A DNA stretch of 64,000 nucleotides from Lentisphaerota bacterium (GTDB lineage: Bacteria > Verrucomicrobiota > Lentisphaeria > Victivallales > Victivallaceae), in NCBI GenBank assembly GCA_015061805.1, contig SUVV01000012.1:1-64000 (forward strand), given 5' to 3'. This document shows, one piece after another, positions 16,471 to 24,785 of this stretch (its first letter is position 1; each line of letters opens with the position of its first letter). Position numbers and translations under genes: made by a program. Below the pieces are notes generated by a model. The model ran no database searches and was not told the DNA's origin. It worked only from the letters and a program-made list of their open reading frames with translations.

Positions 16471-19233
16471 ATGAAGAAGTTCCTTTGGTTTGCTTTGCTG
16501 CTGTGCGGAATTGCGCTTTTTGCCGAAGCTCCGGCGGATGCGGTCATCTTTGAGGCAGAATCTTTCAAAGTTACCGGTTCCTGGGTGGTGAAACCTCACT
16601 TTCCGAATTGGTATTCCGACTGTCCCTCCGGCGGAAAGTTCCTTTCCGGTCACACCAAAAAAAGCGGCATCGCAAGGAAAAGTGTGAAAATTGCCGCACG
16701 AGGTAAATACAAACTGCACTGGCGCTATCTGGATGTCCTGAACTATCCGGCACCCTACAAAGTCACCATCAGTATGAATGGTTCCACGCTGGCGGAAGCA
16801 ATTTACAATGCCAAATCCCAGCGTGCTTCCGCCGCCGCCCAGAAAAAATACGGCAAAGGGTTTGCCAAATTCATGTGGGAAAAACTCGAATTTGAAGCCC
16901 CGAATGCAGGCGTTATCGAAATCACCCTCACCAAACTTCCCGGCAAGACTCTGACCGCTCAAGGTACCCGTCACCTTGATCTTTTTCTGCTCACTTCCGA
17001 TCTGGCGTACCAGCCGACGATCCTCGATCTCAATCCGCTTTATGTGCAGATCCGGATGCTTCCCGGACAGCCCCGTCCGGTGGGGATCCACATTTTCGGA
17101 CGGCTCTCCCGCGCTCCGCATTATCCGCCGCACATGAATATCAACAAAAAGGGCCTCTTTGTCGGTGCTTACAAGGGGCTTGACGGCAAACAGAAAGATT
17201 GGCTCGGTTCCGGAGATGCCTCCCCGTGGGTGAAATTGTCAACTCATCTGACCTTTCAGGGGACTGACCGAATCTCTTTCGATGCCCGTACCGGATACCG
17301 GAAAGCAGAAAAAAATGCCGACTTTGAAGTTATCTTTTCCCGCACCCCCGATGAACGCAATATAATCAAGCGTTTCAAGCGTTCCGGCAAAGGCAGCGGG
17401 ATTCTGATCAATATCAATCTTTGCAAAGGGACTGTCTCTTCTGACATCGAAGAGAGTGCCAGGACACTCGCCTATGCCCGGAAAACCGTTGACGTGCCCG
17501 GCGGCAAACGCCCCGGAACGTTCCCGTTTATCACCGGACTCCGGATCAGTCCCGGGCAGGTCGATTCGAAGATCGTTGCCAATGAAAGTGAAGTGATGAA
17601 AACTCTCGGTATCAACGGTGTCAACGGAAGTATGATTTATGCCGCCAATGCCGCAGCGGATTTTCCGGAATATTCGCTTACAGCATTTTTCTTTCACCTT
17701 AAAGACAGTAAATGCTTCGCCCGTCCCAAACTCAAGCAGATATCGGCATTGATGAAAGAACAGGCCGATACCGTTGCCAAACTCAAACGTCAGCCGCTGT
17801 TTGTCAATCTTATGGATGAACCGGATTTTCCGGCAGAGCATGTCACAAAATGCGCTCATTGCCAGAAGGCGTTTGAAGCATATCTTGCCGAAAACAATGC
17901 CGGAGTTTCCGGTAAACTCACCTTGAATAAAAAGGATGGCGCTCTTTATTACTGGACTGTGCGTTTCCGCAACAATCTGATGACGGAATTTTTCAAGACG
18001 GCGACCGATGCTCTGGCAAAATTCGATCCGGATATCCGTACCACCGCCAACTTTGCTCCGGATGTTACCGGAGGCACCAGTATCGGCCGGGGATGCGACT
18101 GGTTTGAGATATTCAACTCCGGAGCGCTGACCTACGGCTGGCACGAAGACTGGGCGAACCTTTCCGGAACTTACCAGTGTGTCGGATTCCAGAATGCGGT
18201 AATGCGCGCCGCCTGCCGGGAAAAAGGCTTGACCTACGGGATCTACAATATCCTCTGCCGCCATCCGTGGGAGGTCGAAGCCAAAGGATTTTCAGCGATC
18301 GGTTACGGCAATTCTGCAATGCACTTTTTCAATTACGGTCCGCATTATGCGAATGCTACCGACACCAACAGTCAGCGGCCGGAAATCTATCAGGCGATCA
18401 AAAATGTGACTTTCGCTTCCGGACGGGTCGAGAATACTCTCACTGCCGCCCGGCCGGTGCGCGGAGATGCCGCGATGCTGATGTCCAATACTTCCGATAT
18501 CTGGAACCGGGCGACCGACAATATGTTCGGTAAAGAACGGGTTTTTCTGCATTTGCTTCTGCGCCACTGCAATTACAGTACCGATGTGTTGAGTGAAAAC
18601 GATCTTGCCGCTCAACTTGAAAATTACAAACTTCTCTTTGTCGTTGACAGCCACATCCGCCGCAGTCAGTTGAAATATATTCTGGACTGGGTGAAAAAGG
18701 GCAACACCCTCTATCTGGGTGCCGGAGCGCTGATGTATGATGAAAATAATCAGCCGTTGAATAGCGGTATCGCCCGTCCGGATTTCCGTAAACTGCACAA
18801 AGTCAGCCGCGGACATGACGGTTTTGTCAAATTCTCAAAGAAAAATAAAAAATTTCAGGGCATGACCGTCATCGGCGGCGAAGAACTCCCGCAAAACAGC
18901 ATAAAAACTCTGGGCAAAGGCAGAATCATTTGCAGCGGATTTTTCCCCGGCTTGAGTTATATGCATGATTCCAAACGGAGCAATCCTGAAATCTACAGCA
19001 TCCGCAACTATCCGGCAGCACACCGGAAATATATCGCTTCGCTCAAACTGCCGCTTCCCAAAGTTGAATGCAGCGATCACCTCGTCGAAGCGCATTTGCT
19101 GGAAAGTCCGGATAAATACCTTATCGTACTTGCCAACTGGGCAGGCGAAAAACGTACGGTGAATGTCAAGTTCAATGGAAAAATTTACACCCGCACCATC
19201 GGCGGCGGTGATTTTATTGAAATCAATAAATAA
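16471..19233 (+). CDS. Secreted GH42-like glycosidase with N-terminal CBM-like domain
   Basis: 920 aa. A signal peptide (residues 1-18) is followed by a beta domain beginning VIFEAESFKVTGSW, the usual opening of CBM6/35-like modules (about 25-180). Residues about 360-680 look like a TIM barrel, with LMDEPDFP (Asp449, Glu450) as candidate acid. Then comes a Rossmann-like segment (LLLRHCNYSTDVLSEND, YKLLFVVDSHIRRSQ, KKGNTLYLGAGA) matching the trimerisation domain of GH42 beta-galactosidases, and a small beta tail. The exact substrate is unknown. It sits 12 nt after the pseudopilin and 17 nt before another secreted giant. Confidence 0.7.
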   Translation: MKKFLWFALLLCGIALFAEAPADAVIFEAESFKVTGSWVVKPHFPNWYSDCPSGGKFLSGHTKKSGIARKSVKIAARGKYKLHWRYLDVLNYPAPYKVTISMNGSTLAEAIYNAKSQRASAAAQKKYGKGFAKFMWEKLEFEAPNAGVIEITLTKLPGKTLTAQGTRHLDLFLLTSDLAYQPTILDLNPLYVQIRMLPGQPRPVGIHIFGRLSRAPHYPPHMNINKKGLFVGAYKGLDGKQKDWLGSGDASPWVKLSTHLTFQGTDRISFDARTGYRKAEKNADFEVIFSRTPDERNIIKRFKRSGKGSGILININLCKGTVSSDIEESARTLAYARKTVDVPGGKRPGTFPFITGLRISPGQVDSKIVANESEVMKTLGINGVNGSMIYAANAAADFPEYSLTAFFFHLKDSKCFARPKLKQISALMKEQADTVAKLKRQPLFVNLMDEPDFPAEHVTKCAHCQKAFEAYLAENNAGVSGKLTLNKKDGALYYWTVRFRNNLMTEFFKTATDALAKFDPDIRTTANFAPDVTGGTSIGRGCDWFEIFNSGALTYGWHEDWANLSGTYQCVGFQNAVMRAACREKGLTYGIYNILCRHPWEVEAKGFSAIGYGNSAMHFFNYGPHYANATDTNSQRPEIYQAIKNVTFASGRVENTLTAARPVRGDAAMLMSNTSDIWNRATDNMFGKERVFLHLLLRHCNYSTDVLSENDLAAQLENYKLLFVVDSHIRRSQLKYILDWVKKGNTLYLGAGALMYDENNQPLNSGIARPDFRKLHKVSRGHDGFVKFSKKNKKFQGMTVIGGEELPQNSIKTLGKGRIICSGFFPGLSYMHDSKRSNPEIYSIRNYPAAHRKYIASLKLPLPKVECSDHLVEAHLLESPDKYLIVLANWAGEKRTVNVKFNGKIYTRTIGGGDFIEINK

Positions 19234-19250
19234 TTAAAATAGAGAGAAAT

Positions 19251-22200
19251 ATGAAAAAAATCACAACATTGGGGGCATGTATGGCTCTGGGAATTACGGT
19301 GAGCGGTTGTTTTTCGGCAAGTGAACCGGCGACAGCGCAGCCGTGGTTCGGAAAAAGCCGCGCGCTGAAAGAAGATCAGGGTATCGTTAAAAATACCGGA
19401 CGGGCTCCGCAGCGTATCAAATTGCCCTATGCGATTCAGGATAACTGGCGCCTCACTCTGCCGGTGCGGATGGCGAAAAACAGCGAAATGTCGATCTCTA
19501 CCGGGCGCGGAAAAGAGAAACTCCGGCTGGTCAACAAAGGTGGTGAATTTGTTTGGCAGCATTGGTCAGTCACCGGAGATGAACCGCATATCCGCAGTTA
19601 TCCCAATGACCCGTTTCCGGTCAAAATGCGCTATTGGTGGGAACGCACTTCTTACATGCCCAACGGCCGTTATTCGCAGAATTTCAGTCTGGCGCCCATC
19701 ATGCTGGACTGGAACGCCTTTTTCCTCGGCAAATTTTTCCGTGACACCGAAAAGAGTTTCTTCCCGGTGACCATCGAAGTCGAAAACGGCAGGATCCGCT
19801 GGTATTTCGACAATATACTGCTGCAGGAACAGCCGGTGAGCGCAGACATTCTCGGCCGTCAGCTGACCCTCGCCATCAGCCGGAATATTGAAATGAAAAC
19901 TCCGGTTGTCAGCAAACTCAAAAATCCCGGAAAATTTTTCCACACCGTCAACCTTGCCAATAAATACAACACCAAGGCCGTCCACAAGATCGCCCGCAAC
20001 CGCCGTTTCACCTTTGAAGGAATCCCCTTTGAAGCAATGGGCGCCAATGAATTCGGCAATGACTGCATCGATCTGGGCGCGTCCTGGTTCCGTGAAGGCA
20101 ACTCCACCGGATATGAAGAACCTCAAACCGGTACTTTCGGCGGCCGCTGGGGCGGAGCATTGAGCGGAAATCATACCCGTTTGCAGTTCCGTATCCCCAA
20201 CCGTCCGTTCAATGCGATCTACATTCTGGCGGCGTGTCCGGCCCGTCCTGACCGGGTCAACCGTCTGACTGCCCAGTTCTACCGTCCCGGTTCCGGTTTC
20301 CCGGTCAGTTTCACTCCGGCTGAAACCATCAAGACCGACGGAGAACTCCAACTGATCAAGATCCCGTTCAGTCCCGATAAAATGGGTTCATTCATGGATC
20401 GTGAAGTGATCGAACTGGAACTCACCGGTGATATCCATCTTTTCCGGGCTTATCCCGACCCCAATTACTACAGTTTCCACGGTGCGGGTGTTCCCTCCGG
20501 AGTACAGGTTTATGCGGTCACTCTCGGCATTACCGACCTTGAGGTGAAATTCATGCCGGAATCTCTCTTCAACCTCTGGGTCGACGGCGCGCCTTCCTAC
20601 TCCGTCACCCTTACCAATCATCAGAATAAAGCGGTAAATGCCGAGTTGAAACTCAATACTGAAAGTTACGACAAAGAGGAAACTCACAAGCGTTCTGCCG
20701 CCGTCAGGGTCCCCGCGCTCAGTTCCACGGTTTACCGTTTCGATCTGCCGCTGAAAAAATATGGCTGGCACAAAGTTGATCTCACGGTCAACGGCGAACT
20801 TTATACTCACACTCTGACCCGTATCCGGAAACGTGAACACAAAGCGCGTAAATTTGATGCCAAAGGCTTCATGTTCGGCTCCTGGCCCGCCCGCAGCGGG
20901 ATGCACTTCAGCCCGTCGCCGCGCACTTCGATCGAACACACCGCCAAACTCGGTATCGAAACATTCTCCTTTGCCACCGATATCCTTACGACCACCTATC
21001 ATTCGGATCTGATGAAAAAGTACGGGATGAAAAACTTCATGTCCAGTAATATCAACTGCCGTTCCTGGACATTGGATACTCCGGATATCGAGAAAAAACT
21101 TCTGGAAACCCGGATGCCGGAAAATCAGTACAGTGAACCCAAGTTTATGTATGTTTTCGCTGAACCCGGCGGTATCGGCGGTCAGGGCTCCATGCCGGAA
21201 TTTTACGGCGAACCCCGTTATAAACGTACCCCTGCTGAAGAGGAACGCTATAAACACTTCAAGCGTATCATCCTCAATTTCGGTAAAGCCTACCGTAAAC
21301 TTTTCCCGAATCAGAAGATCCTGATGCCCTGGGGACAGCCGACCTTTGCCATCCCCTACCTCGAAGATCCCGAAACCCGTGATTATGTCGACGGTTACGG
21401 CTTGGATATCGGTTTCTTTGACCGTATGCCGGAAATGCAGTTCCACGGCGGTACTCTCCACGGTGTCTGGCAGTTCATGCACTACTGGAAAAAGTACAAA
21501 AAGGAAAAACCGCTGATCGTCACCGTCGAAGGTCCCTGCATCGGCGGCGTTAAAGAGGGCGCACTTACTGCGGAACAGCATGCGTCTCACAGTATCCGTA
21601 TAATGCTTATCCTCTCCACTTACGGGATCAACCGTTTCTTCAGCACCATCGGTGCCGGTCCGGAAAACTCCTCTTACTGGGGCGAACAGCACTATGCCGG
21701 CGGCGGCAGTTCCCGTCACAAAGCCGATCCCTATTACATCGTCGGTGCTCAAGCGACATTGATCCGCCACATGCGCCACATGGAATTCGTGAAATGGATT
21801 CCGACCGGAAGCCTTTCCACCTATTGCATCCAGTACAAAGATTCCCGCAACGGCGATATCATGTACGCCATCTGGACGGTGCGCGGCAAACGCGATGTGA
21901 AAATGAAATTCACCCGCGCTTTCGATATCATGGATAACCCGATCAGGAAACTGGTCGCTTCCCAGATGCCGATTTTCGTCTACAGCAGGAGCGAAGATAT
22001 TAAATTCGGCTCCCCGGACAACAGCGATCTCCAACTCGGCAAAAATCTGCTCAAACTCGGTAATGTCAAAGATATCTTCACCAAACAGATTCTGGATAAC
22101 GATATCGAATACACTATGTCTTCCCCCGGAAGTGTCCGCCGTTTCCCGGCGACGATGGAACTCGAAAAAACTGCTGAAGGTTTGAAAATGATTCTGCCGC

Positions 22201-23066
22201 CGCAGAAAATCGATCGCGGTATCATGCCTTACTATACCACTCTGGTTCCGGAAAAACCGATCGTTATCCCCGGTAAGGGCCGCTATGTCACCATGGAAGT
22301 CACCGCAGCTTCCGACTGGGGACGTGTTGTCTACGTCCTGCGGGATGCCAAGGGTGAAAAATGGGTCAGTGTCGGACAGCGCAAGTCTTACAACTGCGAC
22401 GATACTCCCAATGACAGTTTCTTCAACTTCGACGGCAAACGTCTGGTCCGTTTTGAACTGCCCTCTCACCTTTACTGGGATAAATTCCGTGAACGCGGTA
22501 CCACCTGGTGGGGTTCCAGCGAAGGCGACGGTTTTGTCGATCTGCCGCTCTCCATCGAAAAGGTCTTCATTGAACGCCGCAGTAAAGCCATGTATCTCAA
22601 CGATCTGGTCAAAGTTGATGACCCGGCGGTGACTCTGGGCGACCTCTACATCGAATACGCCAGCGAAAACGATATGACAAATGTCGATACCCGCGTCATG
22701 CCCAAAGCCCCTACTGTTGCCAAGGCATTCAATCCGATCGCCCAGATGGCGAACAATCCGTTGCCGCCTTCGGCTGTCGAAAAGGTCATGGAACCAATTT
22801 ACCACTACGACGGTACCCGCGGCAATTTCTACTTCAAAGAGATGCCCGGCGCGGTCACCTATGATATCTGGCTCAGCCGCACTCCCGATGGTGCCAACGC
22901 GCTGCAGCTCGGTAAGAATATCAAGAAATCCGGCGCTCTGGTCAAAGGGTTTATTGCCAACACCGACTTCTATGCTTTCGTGGTTTACCGCGACAAGAAT
23001 GGAAACTGGTCGAAGCCCTCGGCTCCTTTCAAACTCAACTTGCAGGATAAGTTCGCCGAAAAGTGA
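19251..23066 (+). CDS. Giant putative lipoprotein with TIM-barrel-like core
   Basis: 1271 aa. The N terminus has a lipobox (VSGC, Cys20), so it is probably lipid-anchored. The first 550 residues are beta-rich, with WVDGAPSYSVTLTNHQNKAV resembling an Ig-like module near 445-465. Residues about 560-880 look like a catalytic barrel, with acidic residues after beta strands in MYVFAEPGG (Glu638) and IVTVEGPC (Glu760). The C terminus (YHYDGTRGNFYFKEMPGAV ... FYAFVVYRDKNGNWS) looks like a fibronectin III-type domain. No family is recognised. It is last in the pilin operon and ends at a terminator. Confidence 0.65.
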   Translation: MKKITTLGACMALGITVSGCFSASEPATAQPWFGKSRALKEDQGIVKNTGRAPQRIKLPYAIQDNWRLTLPVRMAKNSEMSISTGRGKEKLRLVNKGGEFVWQHWSVTGDEPHIRSYPNDPFPVKMRYWWERTSYMPNGRYSQNFSLAPIMLDWNAFFLGKFFRDTEKSFFPVTIEVENGRIRWYFDNILLQEQPVSADILGRQLTLAISRNIEMKTPVVSKLKNPGKFFHTVNLANKYNTKAVHKIARNRRFTFEGIPFEAMGANEFGNDCIDLGASWFREGNSTGYEEPQTGTFGGRWGGALSGNHTRLQFRIPNRPFNAIYILAACPARPDRVNRLTAQFYRPGSGFPVSFTPAETIKTDGELQLIKIPFSPDKMGSFMDREVIELELTGDIHLFRAYPDPNYYSFHGAGVPSGVQVYAVTLGITDLEVKFMPESLFNLWVDGAPSYSVTLTNHQNKAVNAELKLNTESYDKEETHKRSAAVRVPALSSTVYRFDLPLKKYGWHKVDLTVNGELYTHTLTRIRKREHKARKFDAKGFMFGSWPARSGMHFSPSPRTSIEHTAKLGIETFSFATDILTTTYHSDLMKKYGMKNFMSSNINCRSWTLDTPDIEKKLLETRMPENQYSEPKFMYVFAEPGGIGGQGSMPEFYGEPRYKRTPAEEERYKHFKRIILNFGKAYRKLFPNQKILMPWGQPTFAIPYLEDPETRDYVDGYGLDIGFFDRMPEMQFHGGTLHGVWQFMHYWKKYKKEKPLIVTVEGPCIGGVKEGALTAEQHASHSIRIMLILSTYGINRFFSTIGAGPENSSYWGEQHYAGGGSSRHKADPYYIVGAQATLIRHMRHMEFVKWIPTGSLSTYCIQYKDSRNGDIMYAIWTVRGKRDVKMKFTRAFDIMDNPIRKLVASQMPIFVYSRSEDIKFGSPDNSDLQLGKNLLKLGNVKDIFTKQILDNDIEYTMSSPGSVRRFPATMELEKTAEGLKMILPPQKIDRGIMPYYTTLVPEKPIVIPGKGRYVTMEVTAASDWGRVVYVLRDAKGEKWVSVGQRKSYNCDDTPNDSFFNFDGKRLVRFELPSHLYWDKFRERGTTWWGSSEGDGFVDLPLSIEKVFIERRSKAMYLNDLVKVDDPAVTLGDLYIEYASENDMTNVDTRVMPKAPTVAKAFNPIAQMANNPLPPSAVEKVMEPIYHYDGTRGNFYFKEMPGAVTYDIWLSRTPDGANALQLGKNIKKSGALVKGFIANTDFYAFVVYRDKNGNWSKPSAPFKLNLQDKFAEK

Positions 23067-23101
23067 TACACTGCGCTGATTCCGGGCATTTTTGCACCAA
23101 C

Positions 23102-23129
23102 TGCCGGGCTCTGCCCGGCAAATTTTTTT
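23102..23129 (+). terminator. Intrinsic terminator of the second pseudopilin operon
   Basis: The stem TGCCGGGC / GCCCGGCA with a 3-nt loop is followed by AA and seven T's. Confidence 0.88.
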
Positions 23130-23152
23130 GTTAAATTATTGCATTCCCCAAT

Positions 23153-23180
23153 TTGCATAACCTGATATCGGAGTTATATT
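23153..23180 (+). promoter_or_regulatory. Probable promoter of the MFS gene
   Basis: TTGCAT (23153-23158), a 16-bp spacer and TATATT (23175-23180). Confidence 0.6.
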
Positions 23181-23208
23181 ATCCGGATTGAACAAAAAGG
23201 GGTTCTGT

Positions 23209-24450
23209 ATGAATATATTGATTCGTTTTTTCAAATATCTCTGGTTTGACAAGGGAATATCTCTGGCAGCAGCGTGGAGTTTTAACCAGCTTGCCTACGC
23301 CATCGTCTATCCTTTCGTGCCGATCTATCTTCATAAAGTGCGGGGAATGGACTATTCTCTGGTCAGCATCATTTTCCCCCTGCTCGGTATTGCGAATATC
23401 GTTGCCCCGGTGCCCTGCGGCTGGCTCACCGACCGTTTCGGTCATCAGGTGATGATGCTGGCAGGACAATTTATCCGCGGCATTATATTTTTCGGTCTGG
23501 CAGTCTGTGTCTATCTGGAAGCTCCGTTCTGGCTCTTTGCCGTCGCTCTGATGCTCAATACCGCGATCGGAGTCGCATTTCAGGTCGGCAGTGATGCCTA
23601 TCTCACCGATATCACTCAGCCGGAACAGCGCCCCGGGTATTACAGCAAGATCCGTATCGGCTACAATGTCGGATGGGCGTTGGGGCCGATGATGGGAGCA
23701 TTTTTTGCCGACACCCCGTTCTGGGCATTTTTCATTGTAACCGGTCTGCTCTGCATGGCGGGAACTTTTCAGACCTGGTTCTGCTGCTGCCGGAACACTG
23801 TTTCTGTATCTGGACGGAGCGAAACAACGCAGTTTTCCGGAGAATCTTCCGGCTTGATGAAAGAGATCTTCGGTAACCGGCGCTTTGTTTTCCTCATGCT
23901 CGGAAATCTTTTCCTGATGCTCCTGGTGTCGCAACTTTATTCGACCCTGTCGGTCTTTTCAACTTCCAGCGTCGGAATCAGCAGCAAGGCAATGGGATCG
24001 ATCTATTCGATGAATGGAACCATGGTTCTGGCATTGCAGATCCCGTTGATCGCCCTGCTTAAAAAGGTCAGAATGCCGATATTCATGCAGTTGATCGCCG
24101 GAACTCTGCTCTATGTCGCCGGATATTTCCAGCTCGGATTTGCCGGAGGGGCCCTGGCAATCGCAATCGCAGTCGCGGTGGTGACGATCGGTGAGATCAT
24201 CGTCCAACCGGCATTTTATACTCTGGTTTCCAACGAAACCCGCAAGGGCAATACCGGCAGAATGATGTCTATCAGTTCTCTGACCCGCGGTATCGGTTAT
24301 TCTGCCGGACCCTGGATCGGGGCGCAACTCTATCTCCGGAGCAACGGGATCGTGTTGTGGAGCGTGTTGAGCAGTTTTGCCGTGTGCGCTGCTGCAATGT
24401 TTCTGATTTCCGCCCTTTTCCGCAGTTCCAACCCGGAAACCTCTGCGTGA
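23209..24450 (+). CDS. Major facilitator superfamily transporter
   Basis: 413 aa from ATG at 23209, with AAGGGG 6 nt upstream. There are about twelve hydrophobic segments with the MFS loop motif between segments 2 and 3 (GWLTDRFGHQ). The second half repeats the pattern after a hydrophilic loop near 200-215. The LGPMMGAFFADTP region matches segment 5 of sugar/drug exporters. The cargo cannot be told. It is a single gene with its own promoter that ends 8 nt before a palindromic repeat. Confidence 0.88.
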   Translation: MNILIRFFKYLWFDKGISLAAAWSFNQLAYAIVYPFVPIYLHKVRGMDYSLVSIIFPLLGIANIVAPVPCGWLTDRFGHQVMMLAGQFIRGIIFFGLAVCVYLEAPFWLFAVALMLNTAIGVAFQVGSDAYLTDITQPEQRPGYYSKIRIGYNVGWALGPMMGAFFADTPFWAFFIVTGLLCMAGTFQTWFCCCRNTVSVSGRSETTQFSGESSGLMKEIFGNRRFVFLMLGNLFLMLLVSQLYSTLSVFSTSSVGISSKAMGSIYSMNGTMVLALQIPLIALLKKVRMPIFMQLIAGTLLYVAGYFQLGFAGGALAIAIAVAVVTIGEIIVQPAFYTLVSNETRKGNTGRMMSISSLTRGIGYSAGPWIGAQLYLRSNGIVLWSVLSSFAVCAAAMFLISALFRSSNPETSA

Positions 24451-24458
24451 AAAATTTT

Positions 24459-24735
24459 GGGGGAAGGGAAAAACTTTTTTTCACGAGAAAAAAAGTTTTT
24501 CCCTTCCCCCAAACCCCCATCCCTTTTCAAAAAAAGCGTGGTATGTTTTGCTCACGTTGTTCGCAAAACGGGAAATATAAACTTATCATATCCTTACTCA
24601 CGAAGTGAGCGCTTCACGTTTGCCGCAGGCAAACGCTTCACATTGCGAAGCAATGCTTCACGCAGGATTTATTCTGCTCTTCACGTTGGTTTGCATACGC
24701 AAACCAACACAATCATATCCTTACTCACGAAGTGA
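24459..24735 (-). repeat. Palindromic repeat element, copy 4, with a string of short hairpins
   Basis: The long hairpin (24459-24510, perfect 23-bp stem) lies 8 nt after the MFS stop. Then come the CCCCCATCCCTTTTC flank and a row of short palindromes: CTCACGAAGTGAG, GTTTGCCGCAGGCAAAC, ATTGCGAAGCAAT, GTTGGTTTGCATACGCAAACCAAC and CTCACGAAGTGAG again. Most are joined by GCTTCAC-type linkers. The 24451-24785 gap contains nothing else except the htpG hairpin. Confidence 0.85.
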
Positions 24736-24737
24736 GT

Positions 24738-24772
24738 GGAGAAGATACCTTTAGGAAAGGTATCTTCTCCGC
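24738..24772 (-). terminator. Hairpin after htpG
   Basis: A perfect stem GGAGAAGATACCTT / AAGGTATCTTCTCC with a 5-nt loop stands just after the htpG stop. No T-run follows on the minus strand, so the terminator role is probable, not certain. Confidence 0.55.
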
Positions 24773-24785
24773 AAGGCTGTTTGAT

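Noticed and set aside
15859-17133. 424-codon minus-strand frame opposite the pilin and GH42-like genes
   Set aside because: It crosses two real plus-strand genes, has no ribosome site and no known motif.
20388-22805. 805-codon open frame opposite the giant lipoprotein gene
   Set aside because: It is a mirror of a strongly biased coding frame. The composition (many F, I, D, G) and lack of domains show it is a shadow.
24457-24735. Short reading frames containing [17 protein letters not shown] in intergenic repeat copies
   Set aside because: The peptide is what the long hairpin reads in one frame. No ribosome site or start is conserved. Only inside the two pilin genes is it part of a real reading frame.
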